This document shows, piece after piece, positions 15,615 to 26,932 of a stretch of 32,630 bases of DNA. The DNA lies in assembly GCF_027622875.1 (NCBI RefSeq), contig NZ_JAPZVP010000006.1, positions 146,621-179,250 of the forward strand, given 5' to 3'. The translations under genes were made by a program, and so were the position numbers. This DNA is from Glycomyces luteolus. Its GTDB lineage: Bacteria > Actinomycetota > Actinomycetes > Mycobacteriales > Micromonosporaceae. Within the stretch, counting starts at the first letter, position 1; each line of letters starts with the position of its first letter. The notes below the pieces were generated by a model. That model saw only the letters and a program-made list of their open reading frames with translations, ran no database searches and was not told the DNA's origin.

Positions 15615-15636
15615 GCTCATTCCTGTATACGTCAAT

Positions 15637-15685
15637 GCACCGGGTGAGTGACACCGCTACAGGAGCGCTGTCACCCACCCGGTGC
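15637..15685 (-). terminator. 17-bp hairpin between carB and pyrD
   Basis: GCACCGGGTGAGTGACA (15637-15653) pairs with TGTCACCCACCCGGTGC (15669-15685), with one mismatched pair in 17 bp on paper (G-U tolerated in RNA). Inside the loop CGCT and AGCG add a four-bp stem. The hairpin starts four bases after the carB stop and ends 22 bases before the pyrD ATG. It lacks a T tract. It may be a partial terminator, a 3'-end protector or an attenuator that lowers pyrD. Confidence 0.6.
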
Positions 15686-15689
15686 GGGA

Positions 15690-18999
<3,310 letters not shown>

Positions 19000-19007
<8 letters not shown>

Positions 19008-20133
19008 GGGTCGGGGCCCCTTCTTGCTGCTGAATGAGTTCGATCAGACGGTCGAACAGGTAGTCGGCGTCGTGCGGCCCGCCGGCGGCCTCGGGGTGGT
19101 ACTGCACGGAGTAGGCGGGCACGTCGAGGCAGGTGAGGCCTTCGACGACGTCGTCGTTGAGGCAGACGTGGCTCACCTGGACGCGGCCGAAGTCGGTCTC
19201 GAAGAACTCGCCGCTCTCGGGGGCCTTGAGGGCGAACCCGTGGTTGTGGGCGGTGATCTCGATCTTGTTCGTGTGGCGGTCGAGCACCGGCTGGTTGATG
19301 CCGCGGTGGCCGAACTTCAGCTTGTAGGTCTCCAGGCCCAGGGCGCGGCCGAGGATCTGGTTGCCGAAGCAGATGCCGAAGACCGGGACCTTGCGGCGCA
19401 GCAGTTCGCGGGTGAGCTCGACCTGGTGGTCGGCGGTGGCCGGGTCGCCGGGGCCGTTGGAGAGGAACACCGCGTCGGGGTTGCCCGAGAGCAGCTGGTC
19501 CACTTCGGCATGGGCCGGGTAGACGGTGGTGGTGATGCCGCGCGCGGCGAGGCGGCGCGGCGTGTTCCGCTTGATGCCCAGGTCGAGGGCGGCGACCGTG
19601 TACTTGGTCTCTTTGGCCTCGTAGGTGTAGGGCTCGGAGGCGGTCACGGCGCCGACGTGGTTGGCGCCGGCCATGTGCGGGGTGGCGCGCACCTTCTGGA
19701 GGAGCGCGGCCGCGTCGGTGTCTCGGGAGGAGATGCCGACGCGCATGGCGCCGGCCTCGCGCAGGTGGCGGGTGAGCGCGCGGGTGTCGACGCCGCAGAT
19801 TCCCACGACGCCCTGTGCGGCGAGCTCGTCCTCGAGGCCGCGCTCGGCGCGCCAGTTCGAGGCGGTGCGGGCGGGGTCGCGCACGACGTACCCGGCGACC
19901 CAGATGCGGCGGGACTCGTCGTCCTCGTCGTTCCAGCCGGTGTTGCCGATCTGCGGGGCGGTCTGGGCGACGACCTGCCCGTAGTAGGACGGGTCGGTGA
20001 GGGTCTCCTGGTAGCCGGTCATGCCGGTGTTGAAGACCGCTTCGCCGAAGGTCTCGCCGACGGAGCCGTAGGCCTCGCCGCGGAAGGCGCGGCCGTCCTC
20101 GAGAACGAGGATCGCTGGTGCTCTGCTGCTCAT
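19000..20133 (-). CDS. carA: Carbamoyl-phosphate synthase small subunit
   Basis: A 377-residue glutamine amidotransferase subunit that releases ammonia from glutamine and channels it to CarB. The N-terminal domain has [20 protein letters not shown]. The class-I GATase domain has the nucleophile Cys255 in [11 protein letters not shown], and His346 with Glu348 in [13 protein letters not shown]. The GICFGNQ form replaces GICLGHQ of E. coli but is usual in actinobacteria. The ATG overlaps the pyrC stop by four bases (ATGA), and its own stop overlaps carB by eight bases, so translation is coupled along the operon. The length is typical. Confidence 0.96.
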
Positions 20134-21428
20134 TCGGACATCTCCTCTTCGATTTTCCCGTTCAACACGGTGGCGCGCCCGCGAAGGAACGTCGCCTGGA
20201 CGGTGACCGGGAGTTCCATCCCGGCGTAGGGGGTGTTGCGCGACAGGGAGGCGAGGCCCTCGGGCACCACGGTCCAGGTCGCGGAGGGGTCGACGAGGGT
20301 GAAGTTCGCTTCGGCCCCCGGCTGCGGGTCGCGGCCGTGGGCTTCGAGGCCCGCGATCCGCGCGGGGGTGCGGGAGGTGCGCTGGGCGAGCACGTCCCAG
20401 TCCACGTCGGAGGGTCCGCCGAGGGCGAGGACGCTGATCGAGAGCGCGGTCTCGAGGCCGAGCATCCCGGGGCGGGCGGCGGCCCACTCGCATTCCTTGT
20501 CCTGCGGGGCGTGCGGGGCGTGGTCGGTCGCGACGGCGTCGATCACGCCCTCGGCGAGCGCGGCGCGCAGGATCGCGACGTCGGCCTCGCGGCGCAGCGG
20601 CGGGTTGACCTTGTAGACCGGGTCGTAGGAGCGCGCGGCCTCGTCGGTGAGGAGGAGGTGGTGCGGGCAGACCTCGGCGGTCACGTTGGCGCCGCGGGCC
20701 TTGGCCTCGCGGATGATCGCCACCGAGCGGGCGGTGGAGACGTGGCAGAAGTGGACGCGCGCGCCGGTGTACTCGGCGAGGAGCACGTCGCGGGCGATGA
20801 TCGCCTCCTCGGCGACGGACGGCCACCCGGGCAGTCCGAGCTCGGCCGAGACGGCGCCCTCGTTCATCTGGGCGCCTTCGGTGAGCCGCGGCTCCTCGGC
20901 GTGCTGGGCGATGAGGCCGTCGAAGGTCTTCACGTACTCGAGGGCGCGGCGCATGAGCACCGGGTCGTGCACGCAGTGGCCGTCGTCGGAGAACATGCGG
21001 ACCTGCGCGGCGGACTGGGCCATCGCGCCGATCTCGGCGAGCCGCTTGCCCTCCAGGCCGATCGAGACGGCGCCGATGGGCTGCACGTCGGCGTACCCGG
21101 CGGCGCGGCCGAGCGCGGCGACCTGCTCCACCACCCCGGCCGTGTCGGCCACGGGGTAGGAGTTCGCCATGGCGCACACCGCGGTGTAGCCGCCCTTGGC
21201 GGCGGCGCGGGTGCCGGAGAGGACGGTCTCGGCGTCCTCGCGGCCGGGCTCGCGCAGGTGGGTGTGGAGGTCGACGAGGCCGGGCAGGAGCACCAGGCCG
21301 TCGGCGTCGACCACCTCAGCGTCCTTTGCGGACACCGAACCGACCTCGGCCACTCGGCCGTCGCGGACGAGGACGTCCTGACGTCCCCTGCCGACGATGT
21401 CGGCGCTCTTGATGAGCAGATCGCTCAC
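20130..21428 (-). CDS. pyrC: Dihydroorotase, type I
   Basis: A 432-residue amidohydrolase that closes carbamoyl aspartate to dihydroorotate. Zinc-site motifs are [10 protein letters not shown] with His55 and His57, the region [10 protein letters not shown], and [12 protein letters not shown] with the catalytic Asp. The long length and the LREPG motif mark type I dihydroorotase, as in Gram-positive bacteria. The start is GTG at 21428, which overlaps the pyrB stop by four bases (GTGA); upstream in-frame sequence belongs to the pyrB region. It overlaps carA downstream. No membrane protein gene lies between pyrC and carA, as occurs in some relatives (recollection). Confidence 0.95.
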   Translation of the reverse strand: MSDLLIKSADIVGRGRQDVLVRDGRVAEVGSVSAKDAEVVDADGLVLLPGLVDLHTHLREPGREDAETVLSGTRAAAKGGYTAVCAMANSYPVADTAGVVEQVAALGRAAGYADVQPIGAVSIGLEGKRLAEIGAMAQSAAQVRMFSDDGHCVHDPVLMRRALEYVKTFDGLIAQHAEEPRLTEGAQMNEGAVSAELGLPGWPSVAEEAIIARDVLLAEYTGARVHFCHVSTARSVAIIREAKARGANVTAEVCPHHLLLTDEAARSYDPVYKVNPPLRREADVAILRAALAEGVIDAVATDHAPHAPQDKECEWAAARPGMLGLETALSISVLALGGPSDVDWDVLAQRTSRTPARIAGLEAHGRDPQPGAEANFTLVDPSATWTVVPEGLASLSRNTPYAGMELPVTVQATFLRGRATVLNGKIEEEMSE

Positions 21429-22345
21429 TTGCTCTCTCCGTTCGTCAGCAGGAGGTAGAGGACGGCCATGCGGACCCACACGCCGTTCGTCACCTGCTCG
21501 GTGATGGTGGCGCGGGGCGAGTCGGCGACGGACGCGGCGATCTCCATGCCGCGGTTCATCGGGCCGGGGTGCATGACGATAGCGTGGTCGGGCATGAGCG
21601 CGAGGCGGCGCTCGTCGAGCCCGTAGAGCCGCGCGTACTCGTTCGCGGTGGGGAAGAACGCGGCGTTCTGGCGCTCGTGCTGGACGCGGAGCATCATCAC
21701 CGCGTCGACGCCCTTGAGGCTGGCGTCGAGGTCGTAGGCGATCTCCACGGGCCAGTCGTCGATGTCCTTGGGCAGCAGGGTGGGCGGGCCGACCAGGCGC
21801 ACGTTCGCGCCGAGCTTGGTCAGCAGCCAGATGTTCGAGCGGGCCACGCGCGAGTGGAGGATGTCCCCCACGATCGCCACGGTCCGGCCCTCGATGCCGC
21901 CGAGGCGTCGCCGCATCGTGTAGGCGTCGAGCAGGGCCTGGGTCGGGTGGGCGTGCGTGCCGTCCCCGGCGTTGAGCACCGCGCCGTCGAGCCATTCGGT
22001 GAGCCGCTGCGGGGCCCCGGCGGCCGGGTGGCGGATGACCACCGCGTCGGCGCCCATGGCCTGCAAGGTGAGCGCCGTGTCGCGCAGGCTCTCGCCCTTG
22101 TTGACGCTCGAGGTCTTGGCCGCGAAGTTGACGACGTCGGCGGAGAGCCGCTTGGCGGCGGTCTCGAAGGAGGTGCGGGTGCGCGTGGAGTCCTCGTAGA
22201 AGAGGTTCACGACGGTGCGCCCGCGCAGCGCCGGGAGCTTCGGGACCTCGCGGCCGGTGACGGCCTCGGCCATCTGCTCGGTGACGTCGAGGATGAGCTC
22301 GGCTTCCTCGCGGGTGAGCTCCTTGGTGGTGAGCAGGTGCTTCAT
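21425..22345 (-). CDS. pyrB: Aspartate carbamoyltransferase catalytic subunit
   Basis: A 306-residue catalytic subunit that condenses carbamoyl phosphate with aspartate, the first committed pyrimidine step. The carbamoyl-phosphate motif STRTRTSFE spans 53-61; other signatures are [17 protein letters not shown], the [11 protein letters not shown] motif, and [11 protein letters not shown]. No regulatory subunit gene (pyrI) is visible, as usual in Gram-positives. The ATG overlaps the pyrR stop by four bases (ATGA), so expression is likely coupled to pyrR translation, the step at which I infer PyrR control. The length matches the family. Confidence 0.96.
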   Translation of the reverse strand: MKHLLTTKELTREEAELILDVTEQMAEAVTGREVPKLPALRGRTVVNLFYEDSTRTRTSFETAAKRLSADVVNFAAKTSSVNKGESLRDTALTLQAMGADAVVIRHPAAGAPQRLTEWLDGAVLNAGDGTHAHPTQALLDAYTMRRRLGGIEGRTVAIVGDILHSRVARSNIWLLTKLGANVRLVGPPTLLPKDIDDWPVEIAYDLDASLKGVDAVMMLRVQHERQNAAFFPTANEYARLYGLDERRLALMPDHAIVMHPGPMNRGMEIAASVADSPRATITEQVTNGVWVRMAVLYLLLTNGESK

Positions 22346-22920
22346 CGGTCTCGTCCTCCGGTCAGGATCACGGCGTCGAGGCCGTCATACTCGTGGAGGC
22401 GCACGGCCACGGACTCGTCGCGCGCGGTGGGGATGTTCTTGCCGACGTAGTCGGCGCGGATCGGCAGCTCGCGGTGGCCGCGGTCGACCAGGATGGCGAG
22501 CTGGACGCTCGCGGGCCGGCCGAGGTCGTAGAGCGCGTTGAGCGCGGCGCGCACGGTGCGGCCGGAGTAGAGGACGTCGTCGACGAGGATGATGCGCTGG
22601 TCGTCGACGCCGCCGGGCGGCAGCTCGGTCGGGCCGAGGGCCCGGAGCGCGTTGCGGCGCAAGTCGTCTCGGTAGAGCGTGATGTCGAGGGTCCCGGCGG
22701 GGACGTCGAGGTCGGCGAAGCGGCGGATGCGGTCGGCGAGCCGGCCGGCCAGCGCGACGCCGCGGGTGGGGATGCCCAGGAGCATGGTGTCGGGGGCGCC
22801 CTTGGTCTTCTCGAGGATCTGGTGGGCGATGCGGTCGAGGATGCGGCCGATGTCCTCGCCCGAGAGGATCTGCTTGCCCGACGGGTCTTCCTCTGACTGC
22901 CTGAGGGCAGGGGAAACCAC
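22342..22920 (-). CDS. pyrR: Bifunctional pyr operon regulator / UPRTase
   Basis: A 192-residue PyrR protein that binds pyr mRNA when UMP is high and can also have uracil phosphoribosyltransferase activity. The PRPP-binding motif [13 protein letters not shown] spans 110-122; flanking segments are [12 protein letters not shown] and [12 protein letters not shown]. The start is GTG at 22920 with AAGGAGG five bases before it. The leader carries a PyrR-binding-loop consensus just before that site, so PyrR probably represses its own translation and, by coupling, the downstream genes, as described in Mycobacterium smegmatis. It is the first gene of the pyr operon and diverges from bldD. Confidence 0.95.
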   Translation of the reverse strand: MVSPALRQSEEDPSGKQILSGEDIGRILDRIAHQILEKTKGAPDTMLLGIPTRGVALAGRLADRIRRFADLDVPAGTLDITLYRDDLRRNALRALGPTELPPGGVDDQRIILVDDVLYSGRTVRAALNALYDLGRPASVQLAILVDRGHRELPIRADYVGKNIPTARDESVAVRLHEYDGLDAVILTGGRDR

Positions 22921-22925
22921 GCGAA

Positions 22926-22965
22926 CCTCCTTCTCCGCCTCACTGGACGGTCTGTTAAAGAACGG
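22926..22965 (-). promoter_or_regulatory. PyrR binding loop that may mask the pyrR SD
   Basis: In the mRNA the loop CCGUCCAGUGAGGCGG (22935-22950) matches the PyrR binding consensus UCCNGNGAGG at all fixed positions and has CCG/CGG plus CC/GG pairs. The Shine-Dalgarno AAGGAGG (22926-22932) follows two bases later. Upstream UUCUUU can pair with AAGGAG (two G-U pairs), which would extend the hairpin over the ribosome site. PyrR-UMP binding would stabilise this off state. The Mycobacterium smegmatis mechanism is the precedent. Confidence 0.72.
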
Positions 22966-22979
22966 TTTCGTCGCGGGCC

Positions 22980-23008
22980 ATGCTACGCCGCCCGTGACGG
23001 AGCGTAAA
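22980..23008 (-). promoter_or_regulatory. Likely pyr operon promoter
   Basis: On the minus strand TTTACG (23003-23008) and TAGCAT (22980-22985) are spaced by exactly 17 bases. Transcription would start about seven bases past the -10, giving a leader of roughly 50 bases that contains the whole PyrR hairpin. Confidence 0.55.
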
Positions 23009-23152
23009 GGCCGATCCCAAAAGCGCGGGGTCGGTAGCGGCCATGATGTCAGGTTTTTCCAGGTTTGCCAGGCGGTTACGTGGGGCCTACGCGACGAAGA
23101 ACACTGTTTGGGGGCACCCCAACGGCCGATGGTGACCGACCGTAGTCAAGAA

Positions 23153-23158
23153 TAGGAT
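23153..23158 (+). promoter_or_regulatory. Possible bldD -10
   Basis: TAGGAT fits TAnnnT and lies 33 bases before the bldD ATG, giving a leader of about 25-30 bases. No convincing -35 and no clear BldD box were found. A short GGGG/CCCC hairpin lies upstream near 23107-23122. Confidence 0.28.
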
Positions 23159-23191
23159 TCCTCTCGTACCGAAAATTGGAGTTGATCCAGC

Positions 23192-23692
23192 ATGGCGACA
23201 TCTGACTACGCCAAGGCGCTCGGCAACCGGCTGCGTGACATCCGCATGCAGCAGGGGCTGTCGTTGCAAGGCGTCGAGGACAAGTCCGGCGGCAAGTGGA
23301 AGGCCGTCGTCATCGGTTCCTACGAGCGAGGCGACCGGTCGATCACCGTCAGCCGTCTCGCCGAGTTGGCCGACTTCTACCGGATCCCCGTCTCTGAGCT
23401 GCTTCCCGAGGGCGTGCCGCTCCCGGTCGAGCAGGCCGAGAAGATCGTTCTCAACCTCGAGGCGCTCTACGACCACCCCGACTCCGACCTGGAGCACGTC
23501 GCCAAGCTGGCGCGCTCCATCCAGCAGCGTCGCGGTGACTACAACGGCCGGATCCTCTCGATCCGCGCCGACGACCTCTACACCCTGGCCGTCGTCTACT
23601 CGACCACGCCTTCGGGCCTGATCGAGAAGCTCGAGGACTTCGGTGTCCTCGTGCACGACCTGCAGGCGTTCTTCGCCTCGGACTCCGAATAG
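23192..23692 (+). CDS. bldD: BldD, c-di-GMP-responsive developmental regulator
   Basis: A 166-residue homologue of BldD, which represses sporulation genes in Streptomyces when bound to cyclic di-GMP. The N-terminal XRE-type helix-turn-helix (about 8-70) has KALGNRLRDIRMQQGLSLQ and GSYERGDRSITVSRLAELA. The C-terminal domain keeps the cyclic di-GMP motif RGD-X8-RxxD: RGD at 114-116 and RADD at 125-128, at the same residues as in Streptomyces. A tetrameric c-di-GMP bridge is expected by analogy. GGAG lies about ten bases before the ATG. It sits divergent from pyrR and convergent with nusB, the conserved actinobacterial setting. Its presence favours a developing, possibly mycelial organism, but homologues also occur in non-sporulating actinobacteria. 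Confidence 0.95.
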   Translation: MATSDYAKALGNRLRDIRMQQGLSLQGVEDKSGGKWKAVVIGSYERGDRSITVSRLAELADFYRIPVSELLPEGVPLPVEQAEKIVLNLEALYDHPDSDLEHVAKLARSIQQRRGDYNGRILSIRADDLYTLAVVYSTTPSGLIEKLEDFGVLVHDLQAFFASDSE

Positions 23693-23721
23693 GTCCTGAG
23701 CAGGACACTTGGCAAGCAGGC

Positions 23722-23756
23722 GGCGGCCGGGCCCCGGATCGGGGGGCTCGGCCGCC
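23722..23756 (+). terminator. bldD terminator hairpin
   Basis: GGCGGCCGGGCCCC (23722-23735) pairs with GGGGCTCGGCCGCC (23743-23756) over 14 bp with one G-U pair and a seven-base loop, followed by GTTTCC. It lies 29 bases past the bldD stop. Confidence 0.75.
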
Positions 23757-23782
23757 GTTTCCGATCAGGGTCTGACGGCGAA

Positions 23783-23830
23783 GGAACGGCCGGGCTCCGG
23801 CTGTGTCGCAGTCGGGGCCCGGCCGTTTCC
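23783..23830 (-). terminator. nusB/efp terminator hairpin
   Basis: GGAACGGCCGGGCTCC (23783-23798) pairs with GGGGCCCGGCCGTTTCC (23814-23830) over about 15 bp, with one bulge and one G-U pair. It ends 12 bases past the nusB stop on the minus strand. With the preceding hairpin it makes a two-hairpin barrier between convergent operons. Confidence 0.65.
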
Positions 23831-23842
23831 TTGCGTCTGAAG

Positions 23843-24283
23843 CTATTCGGCCCTGGCGGCGGCGTCGAGGACGGCGTTCACGAACGAGGTGTCGTCCGAG
23901 GAGCCGATCTGCAGCGCCACGCGCATGGCCTCCTTGATGGCGACGGCGGTGTCGACGTCGTCCACGTGGCGGATCTCGTAGAGGGCCACGCGCAGCACGT
24001 TCCGGTCGACGGCGGGCATGCGCTCGACCGACCAGCTCGTGGACGCCTTGCCGAGCACGGCGTCCAGTTCGTCCAGGTGGGAGGCGACGCCGCGTACGAG
24101 CTGCTCCGAGTACGCCGGGAGGCGCGGGGCCTCCGGGTCCTTGAAGGCCCGGTCGGCGCGCTCGGCGAGGACCCGGGAGGGCTCGGTGTCGCGGCTTTCG
24201 GCTTCGTACAGGATCTCGACGGCCCGCATCCGCCACTTGGTGCGGGCAGTGAGCCGGTCAGGGCTGTTGCTCTGGTTCCCCAC
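23843..24283 (-). CDS. nusB: Transcription antitermination factor NusB
   Basis: A 146-residue all-helical NusB, which with NusE (S10) binds boxA RNA in rRNA antitermination. Signatures are KWRMRAVEILYEAESRD at the N-terminus, SEQLVRGVASHLDELDAVL, SWSVERMPAVDRNVLRVALYEI (the W..ER...VDR.(V/I)LR.A pattern), and AVAIKEAMRVALQI with the ending SSDDTSFVNAVLD. The start is GTG at 24283, two bases after the efp stop, so efp and nusB are certainly one transcription unit. It is convergent with bldD. The family order aroQ-efp-nusB is conserved in actinobacteria. Confidence 0.95.
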   Translation of the reverse strand: MGNQSNSPDRLTARTKWRMRAVEILYEAESRDTEPSRVLAERADRAFKDPEAPRLPAYSEQLVRGVASHLDELDAVLGKASTSWSVERMPAVDRNVLRVALYEIRHVDDVDTAVAIKEAMRVALQIGSSDDTSFVNAVLDAAARAE

Positions 24284-24285
24284 GC

Positions 24286-24843
24286 CTATGCCCGGGAGAG
24301 GTACTTGCCGTCGCGGGTGTCGACTTTGATCTTCTCGCCGTTGTCGATGAAGAGCGGGACGAGCACCTGCGCGCCGGTCTCGACGGTGGCGGGCTTGGTG
24401 CCGCCGGAGGAGCGGTCGCCCTGGAGGCCCGGCTCGGTGTAGGTGATGGTGAGCTCGACCGAGGCGGGCAGCTCGACGTAGAGGACCTTGCCCTCGTGCT
24501 GGGCGACCGTGGCGTCGGAGTTCTCGAGGAGGAACTTGGCGGCGTCGCCCACGACGTCCGGGCCGACCGGGATCTGGTCGTAGGTGTCGGTGTCCATGAA
24601 GACGAAGGAGTCGCCTTCCTTGTACAGGTAGGTCATGGTGCGGCGGTCGACGTTCGCGGTCTCGACCTTGGTGCCGGCGTTGAAGGTCTTGTCGACGATC
24701 TTGCCCGAGGGGATCTGCTTGAGCGTGGTGCGCACGAACGCCGGGCCCTTGCCGGGCTTGACGTGCTGGAACTCCTGCACCTGCCAGAGCTGGCCCTCCA
24801 GGTTGAGCACCAGGCCGTTCTTGAGGTCGTTCGTGGATGCCAC
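24286..24843 (-). CDS. efp: Translation elongation factor P
   Basis: A 185-residue EF-P that rescues ribosomes stalled at polyproline. Three beta-barrel domains are expected: KOW-like (1-64), OB (65-127) and C-terminal (128-185). The tip loop reads KPGKGPAF with Lys32; the palindromic PGKGP context is the actinobacterial type reported to work without lysine modification. Other signatures are [18 protein letters not shown] and [11 protein letters not shown]. The start is GTG at 24843 (GTGGCATCC). It lies 113 bases after aroQ and two bases before nusB. The pepQ gene often present between aroQ and efp in relatives is missing. Confidence 0.96.
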   Translation of the reverse strand: MASTNDLKNGLVLNLEGQLWQVQEFQHVKPGKGPAFVRTTLKQIPSGKIVDKTFNAGTKVETANVDRRTMTYLYKEGDSFVFMDTDTYDQIPVGPDVVGDAAKFLLENSDATVAQHEGKVLYVELPASVELTITYTEPGLQGDRSSGGTKPATVETGAQVLVPLFIDNGEKIKVDTRDGKYLSRA

Positions 24844-24915
24844 GGGCGTTCGTCTCTTTCGATAGAGGTTCTGTCTTGACCGACCGTCTATGGTAGCGGG
24901 CGGCCAGGCTGGTCA

Positions 24916-24949
24916 GCGCCGCGGCCGCACCGGCTGTGGTGGGCGGCGC
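24916..24949 (-). terminator. Possible aroQ terminator
   Basis: GCGCCGC (24916-24922) and GCGGCGC (24943-24949) form a seven-bp stem; an inner CACC/GGTG pair extends it with bulges. It begins eight bases after the aroQ stop and has no T tract. It probably separates the aro operon from efp-nusB. Confidence 0.4.
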
Positions 24950-24956
24950 AGCGGTG

Positions 24957-25379
24957 TTATTCGGCGATGTAGCGCAGCGCCGCGGCGTAACCCTCGGCCC
25001 CGAGCCCGGCGATGACGCCGGCCGCGTACGCCGAGATGTACGAGTGGTGCCGGAACGGCTCCCGCTTGTGGACGTTCGAGAGGTGGACCTCGACGAGCGG
25101 CGCGGTCAGCTGGGCGCAGGCGTCGCCGACCGCGATCGACGTGTGGGTCCAGGCGGCGGCGTTGAGCACCACCGGGTACCCGTTGTCGGCGGCCTCATGC
25201 AGCCACTCCAGGAGTTCGCCCTCGTGGTTGGTCTGCCGGAAGTCGACGTCCAGGCCCAGTTCCTTGCCGGTGGTCACGCACAGGTCGGCGAGGTCGGCGA
25301 GCGTCTGGGAGCCGTAGATCTCGGGCTCCCGCTTGCCGAGCCGGTCGAGGTTGGGGCCGTTCAGCACCAAGGTCTTCAT
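24957..25379 (-). CDS. aroQ: 3-dehydroquinate dehydratase, type II
   Basis: A 140-residue type-II enzyme (dodecamer in the family) that dehydrates 3-dehydroquinate in the shikimate pathway. The opening [18 protein letters not shown] holds the catalytic Arg17 and Tyr22; the active site continues with Asn73 in [13 protein letters not shown], His99 in EVHLSNVH, and Arg106/Arg110 in [10 protein letters not shown]. Relatives usually have NPAAxTHYS, so the AAA version and missing Tyr are small variants. The ATG overlaps the aroKB stop by four bases. It is the last gene of the aroC-aroKB-aroQ operon; aroE is not in this window. Confidence 0.95.
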   Translation of the reverse strand: MKTLVLNGPNLDRLGKREPEIYGSQTLADLADLCVTTGKELGLDVDFRQTNHEGELLEWLHEAADNGYPVVLNAAAWTHTSIAVGDACAQLTAPLVEVHLSNVHKREPFRHHSYISAYAAGVIAGLGAEGYAAALRYIAE

Positions 25380-26932
25380 CCGGTCAGCCTCTCATAGGCC
25401 TCGCGCTGCTGCTCGGCGGTCACGTCGTCGACGACGACCGGTTTCGCGAGCGCGTCGAGGAGCACGAAGCGCTGGGTCGCGCCGACGTTCTTCTTGTCGA
25501 TCTTCATGACCTTGAGGATGTCGTCCCAGCGTCCCGCCTCGTACGTGATGGGCAGGCCGAGCGAGGCGAGCACCGACTTCGTGCGCTCGACGAGGTCGAC
25601 GCGGCCGGTGATGGCGTTCAGGTGCGCGGCGTAGACCATGCCCACGGCGACGGCGTCGCCGTGGCGCCAGCGGTAGTGCTCGAGCTTCTCCACCGCGTGG
25701 GCGAAGGTGTGCCCGTAGTTGAGGACGGCGCGCAGGCCGCCTTCCTTGAGGTCGGAGCCGACGACCTCGGCCTTGACGGCGATGGCGCGCTCGACGAGTT
25801 CGGCTACGACCGGGTTCGCGGCGTCCAGGGCCGCTTCGGGATCGGCCTCGACGAGGTCGAGGATGGCCGGGTCGGCGATGAAGCCGGCCTTGACGACCTC
25901 GGCGAGGCCCGCCGCGAGGTCGCGCTTCGGGAGGGTGGTGAAGTGGTCGAGGTCGACCAGGACCGCGCGAGGCGGGTGGAAGGCGCCGACGAGGTTCTTG
26001 CCCGCGGCGGTGTTGACGCCGGTCTTGCCGCCCACGGCCGCGTCGACCGCGCCGAGCAGCGAGGTCGGGACGTGGACGACGGCGACGCCGCGCAGCCAGC
26101 AGGCAGCGGCGAACCCGGCGAGGTCGGTGACCGCTCCCCCGCCGACGCCGACGACGAGGTCGGTGCGGGTGAAGCCTTCTTCACCGAGGGCCTCCCAGAC
26201 CTGCTCGGCGACGCTGACGGTCTTGCCGTCCTCGGCGTCGGGCAGTTCCATGAGGGTGGCCTCGACGCCGTCGGGGCAGAGCGCGCCGACGCGTTCGGCG
26301 AGCGGCGCGGTGCTCGCGGTGTGGAGCACGGCGACCCGCGAGGCCTTGCCGAGGAACTCGGGCAGCCGGTCGGTGGTGCCGCGTCCGATGAGGACCGGGT
26401 AGGGGGACTCGGCATCGTGGACGTCGACGGTGCGCGTCGCGAGGCGGGCCTTGATCTCGTCGGTCAGGTCGTCCACTTCCCTTCCGGTGGTGTCGATCGC
26501 GATGGTCTCGACCTCGCGGTAGAGCGGCAGCCGCTCGTCCATGAGGCGGCGGAGCGTGGCGCGCGGGTTCACCTGCAGGAGCGGGCGGCCCTTGTCGATC
26601 TCGGTGCGCTTGACCGCTTCGCCGAGGTCCACGCGGAGGTGGACGACCGTGCAGTCCGCGAGGAGCTTCCGGGTGGACTCGGCGAGGACGGCGCCGCCGC
26701 CGAGGGCGAGGACGCCGTCGTGCTCGGCCACGGCGCGGCGCACGGCCTCGCGTTCGAGGGCGCGGAAGTGCTCCTCGCCGTCGTCCACGAAGATGTCCGG
26801 GATCGGCTTGCCCGCGGCGTCGGCGATGTCGGCGTCCACGTCGCGGAACGGCACGTCGAGCGCCGCGGCCAGCGCCCGGCCGATCGTGGTCTTGCCCGAG
26901 CCGGGGGGCCCGACGATGACGACGAGCGCCAC
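25376..26932 (-). CDS. aroKB: Shikimate kinase / 3-dehydroquinate synthase fusion
   Basis: A 518-residue fusion of AroK (about 1-165) and AroB (about 170-518). AroK has Walker A GPPGSGKT at 8-15, DVD at 31-33, FRALE at 56-60, GGG at 78-80, and RPLL with Arg116 in the lid. AroB has NAD-site GVGGGAVTD (262-270), [21 protein letters not shown], and metal ligands Glu344, His408 in NYGHTF, and His424 in HGDAV. No frameshift or stop lies in the linker around [11 protein letters not shown]. The two activities are step 5 and step 2 of the pathway, so channelling is not expected directly. Precedent: the Thermotoga maritima AroKB fusion (recollection). The GTG overlaps the aroC stop by one base and aroQ follows by overlap. 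All catalytic residues seem intact in both halves. Confidence 0.93.
   Translation of the reverse strand: MALVVIVGPPGSGKTTIGRALAAALDVPFRDVDADIADAAGKPIPDIFVDDGEEHFRALEREAVRRAVAEHDGVLALGGGAVLAESTRKLLADCTVVHLRVDLGEAVKRTEIDKGRPLLQVNPRATLRRLMDERLPLYREVETIAIDTTGREVDDLTDEIKARLATRTVDVHDAESPYPVLIGRGTTDRLPEFLGKASRVAVLHTASTAPLAERVGALCPDGVEATLMELPDAEDGKTVSVAEQVWEALGEEGFTRTDLVVGVGGGAVTDLAGFAAACWLRGVAVVHVPTSLLGAVDAAVGGKTGVNTAAGKNLVGAFHPPRAVLVDLDHFTTLPKRDLAAGLAEVVKAGFIADPAILDLVEADPEAALDAANPVVAELVERAIAVKAEVVGSDLKEGGLRAVLNYGHTFAHAVEKLEHYRWRHGDAVAVGMVYAAHLNAITGRVDLVERTKSVLASLGLPITYEAGRWDDILKVMKIDKKNVGATQRFVLLDALAKPVVVDDVTAEQQREAYERLTG

Noticed and set aside
23041..23191. BldD box upstream of bldD
   Set aside because: No sequence resembling TNACNC(A/T)GNGTNA with acceptable symmetry was found.
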